Assembly: GCF_006874585.1 (NCBI RefSeq)
Contig: NZ_CP029761.1
Coordinates: 1,933,001-1,997,000 of the forward strand
DNA length: 64,000 bases
Source of the DNA: Sphingomonas sp. IC081
Lineage (GTDB): Bacteria > Pseudomonadota > Alphaproteobacteria > Sphingomonadales > Sphingomonadaceae
Direction: 5' to 3'
Shown here piece by piece: positions 50,526 through 59,528 of the stretch. The translations under genes and the position numbers were made by a program. Under the pieces are notes generated by a model. That model had not been told where the DNA came from and ran no database searches. It was given only the letters and a program-made list of their open reading frames with translations. Positions within the stretch are counted from its first letter, which is position 1; every line of letters begins with the position of its first letter.

Positions 50526-52024
50526 CAGTATGTAACGATCTTCACCTTCTGCCCCGGCACCAGCTTGTCCGCCGCCTGGAGGCCGTTCAGCACCAGGAAG
50601 CGATCGAGCTGTGCATCGCCATAGGCCATACGCCGGGCGAGCGACTGCGAAGTGTCGCCAGTCTTTACAACCACGACGCGTAGCATACGCGGGCGCACTT
50701 GCCCGGCTTCGGCGGCCGAGATCCGGCGGAAGCTCCTGAACATCGGATTGAACACCGCGGCGCCTCCCGAACGGGTAATGGTGACGAAGTGGTAGGCATT
50801 GCCGCCGCCAAGGTCATAGGCGAAGACCGCGACCTCGTTCGCGCCGCTGGAAGTCTGCACCCGGGCAACGCCATAAGCGGCGGAAAGGCCGTTCACGGTC
50901 GCCCGCTCCACGCTCTCGGGCCTGATTCGCGCCTGCCCCTTGTCGGTCAGCCCGGCAAACACGCCATCGATGTACGAATCGAGGCCGGTTCCCAGCTTTC
51001 CGCCGGAAAACTGCGCCTTGCCCGATGCACCGCTGATCGACACCGCCTTCGTGCCGTTGACCAGATAGAACCCGTCCGGCGCCTGGAACGTGAAGCGCAA
51101 GTCGGCATGGGTGAACCGGCTGCCCTCGATCACGCCCTGATGCGGGTCATCCCCGTAGACCAGCCCGTCGATTCGCGAGAGGAAAACGTCGCGATTCGTC
51201 GCGCCCGACGCCGCCTTGCCCGCCAAACTCTGCGCATCGCGCACGCGCGAGGCGGGATCCGGGTGCGTCGAGGCCCATTCCGGCACGCGGTTCGAGGTTC
51301 CCTGAAGCTGCGCCTCAAGGGCATTCTGCCGCGCCAGGCTCTCCAGCACGCTCGCCATCGCGCGCGGATCGTAACCCGCGCGCTTCAGGTAGGTGATGCC
51401 AAGCCGGTCGGCCTCGAGTTCCTGCGTGCGCGAATACTGCAGCGTCAGCATCTGCGAGCCTTGCGAGGCAATCCGCTGGCCAAGCTGGCCCAGTGCCGAA
51501 TCGCCCAGCAGGACGCCGGAAAGCAGCGAGCCAAGCACGCCGATGATCTGGTTGCGATTCGCCGCTTTCTGGCGCTTGGCCGAATGACGCGCAGCGACGT
51601 GGCCCACTTCGTGCCCCAGCACACCGGCCAGTTCCGCCTCGTTGTTCATCAGCGCGGTCAACTGCCGCGTCACGTAGATGTACCCGCCGGGTATCGCAAA
51701 GGCGTTGTTCACCGAGGAATTGAGCAAGGTGACGGTAAAGTCCCCGCGCGCGTTCGACAGGCCGGACTGCACCGCGATGGTCTTGCCGACCTGCTCGACA
51801 TAAGCCGCCTGCGGACCGGAGACGGCCCCGCCGAATTCGGCCAGCAGATCGGGATGGGCCTTGGCGCCTTGCGCCTTGTCCGACTGGCTGATCGCGCTTG
51901 CCGCCGGAACGGCGGCCGCCGCCGTCGCCTCACTCACGCTGGCCGGCGCCAGCGCCAGGACCAGCGCCGCCGCGCTCCCTCCGGTCACGGCCGCACGCCG
52001 ATAGCCCCCACGCACCTTCTTCAT
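50525..52024 (-). CDS. M48 family metalloprotease with LysM domain
   Basis: 499 residues from the ATG at 52024, with AAAGGACA upstream. It has a signal peptide (GGSAAALVLALAPASVSEAT) and a zinc protease motif in LAGVLGHEVGHVAARHSAKR, then ELEADRLGITYLKRAGYDPR as the third ligand. The last 60 residues form a LysM domain (KTGDTSQSLARRMAYGD ... VPGQKVKIVTY) that binds peptidoglycan. Likely a periplasmic BepA-like quality-control protease. Tail of a minus-strand run after xerD. Confidence 0.9.
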   Translation of the reverse strand: MKKVRGGYRRAAVTGGSAAALVLALAPASVSEATAAAAVPAASAISQSDKAQGAKAHPDLLAEFGGAVSGPQAAYVEQVGKTIAVQSGLSNARGDFTVTLLNSSVNNAFAIPGGYIYVTRQLTALMNNEAELAGVLGHEVGHVAARHSAKRQKAANRNQIIGVLGSLLSGVLLGDSALGQLGQRIASQGSQMLTLQYSRTQELEADRLGITYLKRAGYDPRAMASVLESLARQNALEAQLQGTSNRVPEWASTHPDPASRVRDAQSLAGKAASGATNRDVFLSRIDGLVYGDDPHQGVIEGSRFTHADLRFTFQAPDGFYLVNGTKAVSISGASGKAQFSGGKLGTGLDSYIDGVFAGLTDKGQARIRPESVERATVNGLSAAYGVARVQTSSGANEVAVFAYDLGGGNAYHFVTITRSGGAAVFNPMFRSFRRISAAEAGQVRPRMLRVVVVKTGDTSQSLARRMAYGDAQLDRFLVLNGLQAADKLVPGQKVKIVTY

Positions 52025-52117
52025 CGCTTGTCCTTTACCGATCCGCCAAGTTCGGCTTCTTCTTCCGCGCGATAACGCACGGGGCAAGCCCCCTGTTCCG
52101 CAAATCCGCAAGCGTCG

Positions 52118-53029
52118 TCAGGCCGATCGGGCGAGTGGGTGCCGCGCGTTGACCAGCGCCACCAGCCTGGCGCTATCGACATGGGTGTAGATCTGCGTGG
52201 TCGCGATGTCCGCATGGCCGAGCAGGGTCTGCAGCACCCGCAAGTCGGCCCCGCCTTCGAGCAGGTGGGTGGCAAAGGCATGGCGCAGCACATGCGGAGA
52301 CACCCGCTGCGGGTCGAGATCGGCGCGCACGGCCAGATCGCGCAAGAGCTGGAACAGCCGCACCCGCGTAAGATGACCGCTCTCCCCGCGCGAGGGAAAC
52401 AGATGACGCGAGCCGTCCGGCCGCAAGGCCAGCCAGCGCGACAGCACCGCGCGGGCACGCGAACTGACCGGCACCATGCGCTGCTGGCCGCCCTTGCCGG
52501 TGACATGCAGGAACGGCGCATCACGCGGCACCGCCGCCACCGGCAGCGACACCAGTTCGCTGGCCCTGAGGCCCGAGCCGTAAAGCAGTTCCAGCAGCGC
52601 AAGCAAGCGCACCGCTTCCGGGCGGTCGCCCTCGGCCTCCTCCTCCGCCCGCGCCAGGAACCGCGTGACCTCCTCGCGCGACAGCAGGCGCGGCAAGGGC
52701 CGGCGGGTGACCGGACGCGGGAGCGAGGGCGAAGGATCGTCCTCGCGCAGCCCTTCGTCGACAAGGAAACCGTAGAATTGCCGCAAGGCCGAACAGCGCC
52801 GCGCCAGCGTTGCCGGGGCGACATCGCTCCACGCCGCGCCCAGCCCGGCCAGTGCCGCGCCGCTGGCGCCGACGAGATCCCCCAGTTCGTCCATCGCCGC
52901 TTCGAGATCGCGGCGATAGGCGGCCAGGGTATTGGCCGCCGCACCGCGTTCGGCAGCCAGCATCGTCAGGAACCGTTCGGGCGCGCTACCAGTTGACGAA
53001 CGGCCGGTTGACGAACCGCGCCCTCGCAC
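52118..53029 (-). CDS. xerD: Tyrosine recombinase XerD
   Basis: 303 residues. The catalytic residues of the family are all present: Arg155 (GSGLRASEL), Lys179, His246, Arg249 (HVLRHAFATHL), His272 (LLGHADIATTQIYTHV) and Tyr281. With XerC it resolves chromosome dimers at dif during division. It belongs to the chromosome and not the ICE. The start is uncertain, with the first 15 residues Ser/Arg-rich. Confidence 0.9.
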   Translation of the reverse strand: MRGRGSSTGRSSTGSAPERFLTMLAAERGAAANTLAAYRRDLEAAMDELGDLVGASGAALAGLGAAWSDVAPATLARRCSALRQFYGFLVDEGLREDDPSPSLPRPVTRRPLPRLLSREEVTRFLARAEEEAEGDRPEAVRLLALLELLYGSGLRASELVSLPVAAVPRDAPFLHVTGKGGQQRMVPVSSRARAVLSRWLALRPDGSRHLFPSRGESGHLTRVRLFQLLRDLAVRADLDPQRVSPHVLRHAFATHLLEGGADLRVLQTLLGHADIATTQIYTHVDSARLVALVNARHPLARSA

Positions 53030-53033
53030 GCCG

Positions 53034-54917
53034 TCAGGCCCGCGCGACCGCCTCGGCCGCGATCATCCGCGCTTCGGCGTCGAGCCCCACGCTGCGCAGT
53101 GCCGAAACGATATGGTAGAGATAGCGCGGCGTCATCCGGTGCCAGTCGCTGCCCTGCATGCCGAGCCCGGCCAGCAGCGCGACACTGGCCGCATCCCCAT
53201 TGCCCGCCGCCCGGTCGAGCGCGGTGAGAAAACGCGAACTGCTGTCGAGGCCGAGGCCCAGCTGCCCGGAAAAGCTGCGCGCATCGCCGTCGTCGATACG
53301 GCCGAGCGCCGCCAGGCCTGCCACCAGAAACGCACTGCGGCGCTTGTCCTGGCTGTCATCTCCATCGACAAATGTCGAAACCGCGCTCGATCCCACCGTC
53401 TTTATCCGTCCGGGGGCCGCCAGCACCAGCAGCGCCCAGCCCTGGCTGCCCGAGGCGACGACCGGCGACCAGGCGAGCGCATTGGCATCGAAGCCCGCTG
53501 CCAGCATCGAGGTCAGCAGTGCCGGAGCGTCGCCCTCCAGATCCTTGCTGGGCGCGATGCGCGCGGCGGCGGCGGCGGTGAGGACCTGGCGGGCATAGAC
53601 GGCATTGGCGCCGCTTGCCCCGTTCCACAGGCTCTGCATCGCCGCGAAGCGGGCCGCCGGATCGTCGAGCACATAGGCATTGCGCAGGGTTTCCGCGCGC
53701 TGCTGCCACTCGCCCTGCACTTCGGGATCCGAATAGAGCTGGCTGTAGAGATCGACCATCGCCGCATTCGAGAGCACGCCGGTGCCGCCCGCGTAATCGG
53801 CCGCGGCGGCGCGGCGGGCAAGGCCGACCATCGGCGCCAGTGCGGTCATGTCATCATAGATCGGCGCCGCGCCGCTCATCGCGCTGTCCGGCGGGGTGAG
53901 GCCCACCGCATTGGCAAGGCCGAAGCGCCACGGTGTCACCGTCGTCACGCCGTCCCACTCGATGGTGACGGCCTTGCGTGAACGACCGGCGGCACCGGCG
54001 TACTTCTGCGCCAGCAGCACGTCGATGCGGTCCATCGAACCACGCACGCGCGCCTTGTCGAGTTTGGCCATCGCCGAAGTGCCGCTACCGCGAAACGCCT
54101 CGCAGATCGCCTTGGCGGCGTTCCACTGGGGATCGTCGCGCAGCGAGCCGAGCGACGAGAAGACCGGGCACAGGCCGGTGAAATCGGCGGTATTCTGATA
54201 CGTGTCGAACGCCGCATTGCCGAGTTCCGGCGTGTAATTGGCGATGTCGATATCCTGCAGCACCGCACGCGCCGCATCGCTTTCGCCCATGCGCAGCAGG
54301 AGCGCCACGCGCAGCGCCAGGAAACGCTGCGCGCTCATGCCCGCAGGCGGCGCCAATCGCGAGATCAGCGCACGGCGCAGGAGAATGTGCCCCCAGCGCG
54401 AAACCAGCTGCCCCCGGTTCGCGGCCAGCGCGGCCTCGACCACCGAGGCATGTTGCGAGCCCAGCGAATCCGCCGACAGGCCGCCCTCGGTATCATCGAT
54501 CAGGCCAACCCGCTCCATCGAGCGGCGCGCCTGCGGCGGCATGTCGAGATCGATCTTGTTGCCCAGCAAATCCTCGAAGTCCTCGGGCGACATGCGCTCC
54601 AGTTCCTCGAGGGTCGGCACGCGCGTCAGCCCGCCGGGGCCGGTGAGCGCGGGAACCGCCAGCGCGCCGTCCAGCACCATCGGCGCGGCCTTCGGCACCG
54701 GCTGGACGACCGGGGTGGAGACCGAAGCGGGATTGGGACGGGAGGCGGAAGCGGCCGGCGCACTTGCCGCAGGCGCCGCGGCGGGCGGCGGCGGTGCCGG
54801 CTCGTCGAACCCCTTGGGAAGAAGCGATTCGGGGCCCGACTGCGCCACGGCCCAAACCGAAGTAAGCGCCAGCGCCGTGCCGACCATCACATGCCAGGTG
54901 CGGATACGGACCTTCAT
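53034..54917 (-). CDS. Ala-rich exported protein of unknown function
   Basis: 627 residues from the ATG at 54917 (MKVRIRTWHVMVGTALALTS). A signal peptide is followed by a Pro/Ala-rich linker at about 30-75 (PPPAAAPAASAPAASASRPN) and a helical-repeat body (PPAGMSAQRFLALRVALLLR, QWNAAKAICEAFRGSGTSAM). The helical repeat look suggests a periplasmic scaffold or tetratricopeptide-like protein. It overlaps an upstream small membrane protein gene by 4 bases and precedes xerD by 4 bases. No family assigned. Confidence 0.82.
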   Translation of the reverse strand: MKVRIRTWHVMVGTALALTSVWAVAQSGPESLLPKGFDEPAPPPPAAAPAASAPAASASRPNPASVSTPVVQPVPKAAPMVLDGALAVPALTGPGGLTRVPTLEELERMSPEDFEDLLGNKIDLDMPPQARRSMERVGLIDDTEGGLSADSLGSQHASVVEAALAANRGQLVSRWGHILLRRALISRLAPPAGMSAQRFLALRVALLLRMGESDAARAVLQDIDIANYTPELGNAAFDTYQNTADFTGLCPVFSSLGSLRDDPQWNAAKAICEAFRGSGTSAMAKLDKARVRGSMDRIDVLLAQKYAGAAGRSRKAVTIEWDGVTTVTPWRFGLANAVGLTPPDSAMSGAAPIYDDMTALAPMVGLARRAAAADYAGGTGVLSNAAMVDLYSQLYSDPEVQGEWQQRAETLRNAYVLDDPAARFAAMQSLWNGASGANAVYARQVLTAAAAARIAPSKDLEGDAPALLTSMLAAGFDANALAWSPVVASGSQGWALLVLAAPGRIKTVGSSAVSTFVDGDDSQDKRRSAFLVAGLAALGRIDDGDARSFSGQLGLGLDSSSRFLTALDRAAGNGDAASVALLAGLGMQGSDWHRMTPRYLYHIVSALRSVGLDAEARMIAAEAVARA

Positions 54918-55087
54918 TGCGGCGCCTTCTCGCTCGTCTGGTCCGGCACTTTCACCGTCTCCACGATGTCGCGAACCTCCCGGTGACCGCCGTTGACCCA
55001 TGCCCAGCTGCCCACGACCACCACAATCGCGAGGACCGCAGCCACGGTTACGCCCGGAAGCTTCCGCCTGCGCCTTGGTATCGTCAC
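54914..55087 (-). CDS. Small membrane protein upstream of the Ala-rich protein
   Basis: 57 residues from a GTG at 55087 with AAGGAAG upstream: a basic start (TIPRRRRKLPGVTVAAVLAI), one membrane helix (VTVAAVLAIVVVVGSWAW) and an acidic/charged tail ending SEKAPQ. The stop overlaps the ATG of the next gene (ATGA), a strong sign of coupled translation. The type II single-span topology suggests it anchors or works with the exported protein downstream. It lies on the other strand from aroK, whose gene starts 59 bases away. Confidence 0.75.
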   Translation of the reverse strand: MTIPRRRRKLPGVTVAAVLAIVVVVGSWAWVNGGHREVRDIVETVKVPDQTSEKAPQ

Positions 55088-55145
55088 TCGTCTTCCTTCA
55101 CCGATGCTTGCGCTGCGACCTAGCGCAACTATAGGCGATGGAGCA

Positions 55146-55721
55146 ATGGACGTTCAACAGACCCGGTTTTCGACACAGGAAATTGCCGCGCTTGCCCGGC
55201 GGATCGATCGCCCCATCGTGCTGGTCGGCATGATGGGCGTCGGGAAATCGAGCGTGGGCAAACGCCTCGCCGCCCTGCTCGACGTGCCATTCGTCGACGC
55301 CGACGACGAGATCGAGCGCTCCGCGCAGATGACCATCCCGGAAATCTTCGCCACTTACGGCGAATCCTATTTCCGCGACGGCGAGCGCCGCGTGATCTCG
55401 CGGCTGCTGGCCGCCGGCGCCCAGCGCTCGGTGATCGCGACCGGCGGCGGCGCCTTCTGCAATGCCGAGACGCGCGACCTGATCCTCGGCAACGCCATCA
55501 CCGTGTGGCTCGACAGCGAAGTCGAGACACTGGTTGACCGCACCGCACGCAAGGACAACCGCCCGCTGCTGCAGGGCGGCGACCCGCGCGAGATCCTCGG
55601 CCGCCTGCGGGACGAACGCCGCCCGCACTACCAGCAGGCCCCCATCCACGTGCTGTCCTCCCCCGGGCCGCATGTGCAGACCATCAACAAGGTACTTCAA
55701 GGACTCTCGCAATGGCTGTGA
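55146..55721 (+). CDS. aroK: Shikimate kinase
   Basis: 191 residues from the ATG at 55146. P-loop at 28-35 (GMMGVGKS), DADDEIE, GESYFRDGERRVISRLLAA, ATGGGAF and the lid region RKDNRPLLQGGDPREILGRL are complete. It phosphorylates shikimate at O3 in the aromatic amino acid pathway. The frame extends upstream to 54993 but without homology. It overlaps aroB by 10 bases, a classic alphaproteobacterial pair. Confidence 0.95.
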   Translation: MDVQQTRFSTQEIAALARRIDRPIVLVGMMGVGKSSVGKRLAALLDVPFVDADDEIERSAQMTIPEIFATYGESYFRDGERRVISRLLAAGAQRSVIATGGGAFCNAETRDLILGNAITVWLDSEVETLVDRTARKDNRPLLQGGDPREILGRLRDERRPHYQQAPIHVLSSPGPHVQTINKVLQGLSQWL

Positions 55722-56827
55722 TTTGCGTCGACATCGCCGGGCGCCCCTATGAAGTGCGCGTCGGCGCCGGGCTGCTGGCCGAACTCGTTCCCAATTGCCG
55801 CGGCCTGCTGCGCAAGCGGGGCGTGCCGATCGTGACCGACACCCATGTCCATGCGGCATGGGGCGAAGTGGTCGAACGGTCGCTGCGCGACAACGGGCAC
55901 GAACCGCACTGGCGCATCCTGCCGGCGGGCGAGGCGACCAAGTCGTGGGACGAACTGGCCGCGACGGTGAACTGGCTGCTCGAACTCGGCGTCGAGCGGG
56001 GCGACAGCGTGATCGCCCTTGGCGGCGGCGTGATCGGCGATCTCACCGGTTTCTGCGCCTCGGTGCTGAAGCGCGGCTGCAAGTTCATCCAGGTGCCGAC
56101 GACCCTGCTCGCGCAGGTCGATTCGAGCGTCGGCGGCAAGACCGCGATCAACACGCCCGCCGGCAAGAACCTCGTCGGCGCCTTCCACCAGCCCTCGCTG
56201 GTGCTGGCCGACCTTTCCGCGCTCGACACCCTGCCCCGCCGCGACCTCCTGGCGGGCTATGCCGAAGTGGTGAAGTACGGCCTGATCGACGATGCCGACT
56301 TCTTCGCCTGGTGCGATGCCAATGCCGCCGCCATGATCGACGGCGATGCGGCCCTGCGCGAATATGCCGTCGCCCATTCGGTGGCGAGCAAGGCGCGCAT
56401 CGTGGCCGAGGACGAGTTCGAGACCACCGGCAAGCGCGCGCTGCTCAACCTCGGCCATACGTTCGGCCATGCGCTGGAGGCCGAAACCGGCTTCTCCGCC
56501 CGCCTGCTCCACGGCGAAGGCGTGGCGCTGGGCATGGTGCTGGCCGCGCGCTACTCCGCCCGCAAGGGCCTGATGCCGCAGGCGAGCGCCGAGCACGTCG
56601 CCCGCCACATCGGCGAGATCGGCCTGCCCGCCAGCCTCTCCGCGCTCGGCCTCGAATGCGATGGCCGCGCGCTGGTGGAACACATGCTCCACGACAAGAA
56701 GATGGATGCCGGCACCCTGCCCTTCCTGCTGATGAAAGGCATCGGCCAGACCTACCTCGACCGCGAGGTCTCGCTGGACGATGTCGCCGTCTTCCTCGAT
56801 GAGGAACTGGCCCGCAGCCCGGCGTAA
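55712..56827 (+). CDS. aroB: 3-dehydroquinate synthase
   Basis: 371 residues. NAD- and metal-binding motifs LGGGVIGDLTGFCASVLKRG, PTTLLAQVDSSVGGKTAIN, GYAEVVKYGLIDDADF and LNLGHTFGHALEAE are present. It converts DAHP to 3-dehydroquinate, the second step of the shikimate pathway. Overlaps the end of aroK, so both are co-transcribed. Confidence 0.96.
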   Translation: MAVICVDIAGRPYEVRVGAGLLAELVPNCRGLLRKRGVPIVTDTHVHAAWGEVVERSLRDNGHEPHWRILPAGEATKSWDELAATVNWLLELGVERGDSVIALGGGVIGDLTGFCASVLKRGCKFIQVPTTLLAQVDSSVGGKTAINTPAGKNLVGAFHQPSLVLADLSALDTLPRRDLLAGYAEVVKYGLIDDADFFAWCDANAAAMIDGDAALREYAVAHSVASKARIVAEDEFETTGKRALLNLGHTFGHALEAETGFSARLLHGEGVALGMVLAARYSARKGLMPQASAEHVARHIGEIGLPASLSALGLECDGRALVEHMLHDKKMDAGTLPFLLMKGIGQTYLDREVSLDDVAVFLDEELARSPA

Positions 56828-56910
56828 AACTGGGCCGCTTCGGCGGCTTGCGGGAACTTTCATCACGCGCCTCGTGTCATCCCTTGCATCACCGCAAGGG
56901 AGCAAAAGCC

Positions 56911-57096
56911 ATGCCCGCAAAGTCCAGAGCCCAGCAGAAAGCCGCAGGCGCGGCGCTCTCCGCCAAACGCGGGGAAACGAAGAAGAGCGCCCTCAAAGGC
57001 GCCTCGCGCGAGATGGTGGAGAGCATGACGGAAAAGCAATTGGAGGACCTTGCCTCCACCAGCCATAAGGGCAAGCCGGAGCACGTCCCGCATTGA
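56911..57096 (+). CDS. DUF3008 family small protein
   Basis: 61 residues from the ATG at 56911 with AAGGGAG upstream. MPAKSRAQQKAAGAALSAKR and REMVESMTEKQLEDLASTSH, then KGKPEHV, match DUF3008 proteins, which are small, basic and Lys/Ala-rich. Function unknown; a role in stress or nucleic-acid binding has been guessed from charge. A longer start at 56848 is not supported. Confidence 0.87.
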   Translation: MPAKSRAQQKAAGAALSAKRGETKKSALKGASREMVESMTEKQLEDLASTSHKGKPEHVPH

Positions 57097-57210
57097 GGCA
57101 CTCCGCTGACGGCATGACGTCATTGGCGTGACATTTCCCGGACGCGCCATTATAGGCGCACAACAAGAACATAACCATCCTTCAAATATAACAATATTTC
57201 CGGGATCGCC

Positions 57211-58608
57211 ATGACCGTTGCCGAAGCCACCCCCGAGCTCGACTTCCCCGAAGAAGCCTCGCGAGACGATCGCGCCTTCCTCGGCCACCCCAAGGGCCTT
57301 GGCTATCTCTCCTTCGTGGAAGGCTGCGAGCGCTTTTCGTACTATGCCATGCAGACGCTGCTCGTGCTCTACATGGTCAAGTACCTGCTCCTGCCCGAAA
57401 ACGTCGGGAAAGTGCTGGGCCTGTCATGGCTGCGCGGCTGGCACTATGCCGGGCTCGACGGTCAGCCGCTCGCCTCCGCGATCTTCGGCGACTACACCTC
57501 GCTCGTCTACCTGACACCCATTCTCGGCGGCGTCATCGCCGACCGCTGGCTGGGCCGCAAGGCGACGCTGATCGCCGGCGCCGTCATCATGTCGATCGGC
57601 CACTTCCTGATGGCGTTCGAGGGCCTGTTCCTCTTCGCGCTGATCTCGCTCGTTGTCGGCGTCGGCCTGTTCAAGGGCAATATCGCCAGCCAGGTGGGCG
57701 AACTCTACAAGCCCAATGACCTGCGCCGCGCGATGGCCTTCCAGATCTTCTACATCGCCATCAACGTCTCGGTAATCGCGGCCCCGCTGATCTCCGGCAC
57801 GCTGGGTGAGAAAGTGGGCTGGCATTACGGCTTCGGCTCCGCCGGGGTCGTCATGGTCATCAGCCTGCTTGCTTATCTGAAAGCGCAGCCCTGGCTTCCC
57901 GCCGACAATCGCGCGGCAAAAGACGGCACCAAGGCACCCCGCACCCGCCTCACCAAGTCCGACTGGCCGCGCCTTGGTGCGCTGGCCGTGCTGGTACCGG
58001 TGCTGGCCATCGCGATGATGACCAATCAGGAGATCTTCAACGCCTACCTCGTCTGGGCGGACGACAAGTTCCAGCTGACTTTCTTCGGCGACACCCTGCC
58101 CACAAGCTGGATGATCACCGTGGACGCTACCCTCAGCTTCTCGATGCTGGTCGGCGTGGCGGCGTTCTGGAAATGGTATTCCGCCCGCACCGGCCGCGAA
58201 CCCGATGAACTGGGCAAGATGATCATCGGTTCGGTCTTCTCGATCTGCGGCGGCATGTGCCTGGTGATCGCGGCAGCCACCGCAGGCGGCGGCAAGATCG
58301 GCCTGTTCTGGCCGGTGATGTTCCACCTGTTCAACTCGATCGGCTTTGCCCACATCATGCCGGTGAGCCTCGCCCTCTTCACCAAGATCGCGCCGCGTTC
58401 GCTCAATGCGACGGTGGTGGGCATCTACTATCTGGCCTTCTTCGGCGCGAACAAGATCGTCGGCGTGGTCGGCGGCTGGTATTCGACGATGGACACCGTG
58501 TCCTTCTGGCTGACCCACGTGGGCGCTGCCGCATTCGGCCTGATCGCCTTCGCCGCGTTCAAGATCGTGCTGGGCAAGACGCTGGCGGGCGAGCCCGGCC
58601 CCGCCTGA
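57211..58608 (+). CDS. Proton-dependent oligopeptide transporter (POT/PTR2)
   Basis: 465 residues. The N terminus after HPKGLGYLSFVEGCERFSYY holds the ExxERFxYY motif of TM1 in POT carriers; GVIADRWLGRKATLIAGAVI and FYIAINVSVIAAPLISGTLG are further hallmarks of the PTR2 family. About 12-14 membrane helices. It imports di- and tripeptides with protons. It is followed by a strong bidirectional hairpin at 58612-58651. Confidence 0.92.
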   Translation: MTVAEATPELDFPEEASRDDRAFLGHPKGLGYLSFVEGCERFSYYAMQTLLVLYMVKYLLLPENVGKVLGLSWLRGWHYAGLDGQPLASAIFGDYTSLVYLTPILGGVIADRWLGRKATLIAGAVIMSIGHFLMAFEGLFLFALISLVVGVGLFKGNIASQVGELYKPNDLRRAMAFQIFYIAINVSVIAAPLISGTLGEKVGWHYGFGSAGVVMVISLLAYLKAQPWLPADNRAAKDGTKAPRTRLTKSDWPRLGALAVLVPVLAIAMMTNQEIFNAYLVWADDKFQLTFFGDTLPTSWMITVDATLSFSMLVGVAAFWKWYSARTGREPDELGKMIIGSVFSICGGMCLVIAAATAGGGKIGLFWPVMFHLFNSIGFAHIMPVSLALFTKIAPRSLNATVVGIYYLAFFGANKIVGVVGGWYSTMDTVSFWLTHVGAAAFGLIAFAAFKIVLGKTLAGEPGPA

Positions 58609-58611
58609 TTG

Positions 58612-58651
58612 CAATAACGGCGCCCCTGCTCAGGCAAGGGCGCCGTTATTG
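58612..58651. terminator. Bidirectional terminator between POT and thioesterase genes
   Basis: A 14-bp perfect stem (CAATAACGGCGCCC and GGGCGCCGTTATTG) with a 12-base loop lies between two convergent genes, only 4 bases after the transporter stop. Confidence 0.75.
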
Positions 58652-58670
58652 CTTCAAGCGTCAGGACTTC

Positions 58671-59453
58671 TCAGCCGAACACCGCGACCGACTGCATCCC
58701 CGCAATCACCGGCCTGCCCGCCGCATTCCACTGCAGGATATGCTCGCTCGCCCCGCCGTCTCGGGCGAATTCGCTGGTCGAGCGCAGCAGCCACCAGCCG
58801 TCCTCGGTCGCAGGCGTAGGCTCCAGCAGGTTGACGTGCCAGTGCATCGAACTGATCGGCACACGGAAATTCAGTAGCGGCAGAACCGCCGTCGGCAGCG
58901 CATCGCCGATCAGTACGGCTTCCAGCGCCGGATCGAGCCCGTCACGCTCCTTGAGGCGCACCCACCAGCACAGGTCCGCTTCCCCCAGCGCCGATTTCGG
59001 CAAGGCAAAGCGCGCATCGAAATTCTCGCGCAGGAAAGCGGGCGCATGGTCCATCGGCACCGGCTTCGCGTGTTGGGCCGGGTTCACGCCTTCCGGCATA
59101 AGATAACCGGCAATATCCGCCGCGCTTTCGATCTGGCGCATGAACACGAAGCTGGCGCTGAAACCGACGCCCTTCTCGTTCGACAGTTCCGCTGAAACCC
59201 AGGTGGCATTGCGCCCCTTGCGCACGATCCGCGCCCGCGCCTCCACGCGGCCCGCCAGCGGCGCGATCATCGCGAACTGGCCGGAGCGCAGCGGCGGCAA
59301 TTCGGCATCGACCCGCTGCGCTGCCGCCAGCGACAGCGCCGACGTCAGCCCGCCGTAAGCGGTGCGCCCTTGAAGCCACTCCTCGGTAATGTCGAAGGCG
59401 AAACCACCGTCGATCTCTTCCGCTGCGGCAAGACGCGCGGCAAAACCCGTCAT
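58671..59453 (-). CDS. Acyl-CoA thioesterase family protein (double hot-dog)
   Basis: 260 residues. AYGGLTSALSLAAAQ of the hot-dog helix, AEARARIVRKGRNATWVSAE, and the C-terminal half (PISSMHWHVNLLEPTPATED; WLLRSTSEFARDGGASEHIL) fit the TesB-like 4HBT_3 thioesterases. It would hydrolyse a CoA ester; the substrate is unknown, but the next gene is for propionyl-CoA carboxylase. Convergent with the POT gene. Confidence 0.85.
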   Translation of the reverse strand: MTGFAARLAAAEEIDGGFAFDITEEWLQGRTAYGGLTSALSLAAAQRVDAELPPLRSGQFAMIAPLAGRVEARARIVRKGRNATWVSAELSNEKGVGFSASFVFMRQIESAADIAGYLMPEGVNPAQHAKPVPMDHAPAFLRENFDARFALPKSALGEADLCWWVRLKERDGLDPALEAVLIGDALPTAVLPLLNFRVPISSMHWHVNLLEPTPATEDGWWLLRSTSEFARDGGASEHILQWNAAGRPVIAGMQSVAVFG

Positions 59454-59494
59454 CAGAATATACCTTGAAGCGTTGGGCTTGAAGTGCTGGGAAT

Positions 59495-59522
59495 GCGGCT
59501 CTCCGACGGATCGGAGAGCCGC
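59495..59522 (-). terminator. Hairpin after pccA
   Basis: A 12-bp perfect stem (GCGGCTCTCCGA and TCGGAGAGCCGC, loop CGGA) lies just after the carboxylase stop at 59529. No long T-run follows on the minus strand, so it is a probable but not certain terminator. Confidence 0.55.
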
Positions 59523-59528
59523 AAGGCA

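Noticed and set aside
52118-53029. XerD-like recombinase as integrase of the ICE
   Set aside because: It lies outside the tRNA junction in conserved chromosome and has all features of housekeeping XerD. The serine recombinase at the junction is the better candidate.
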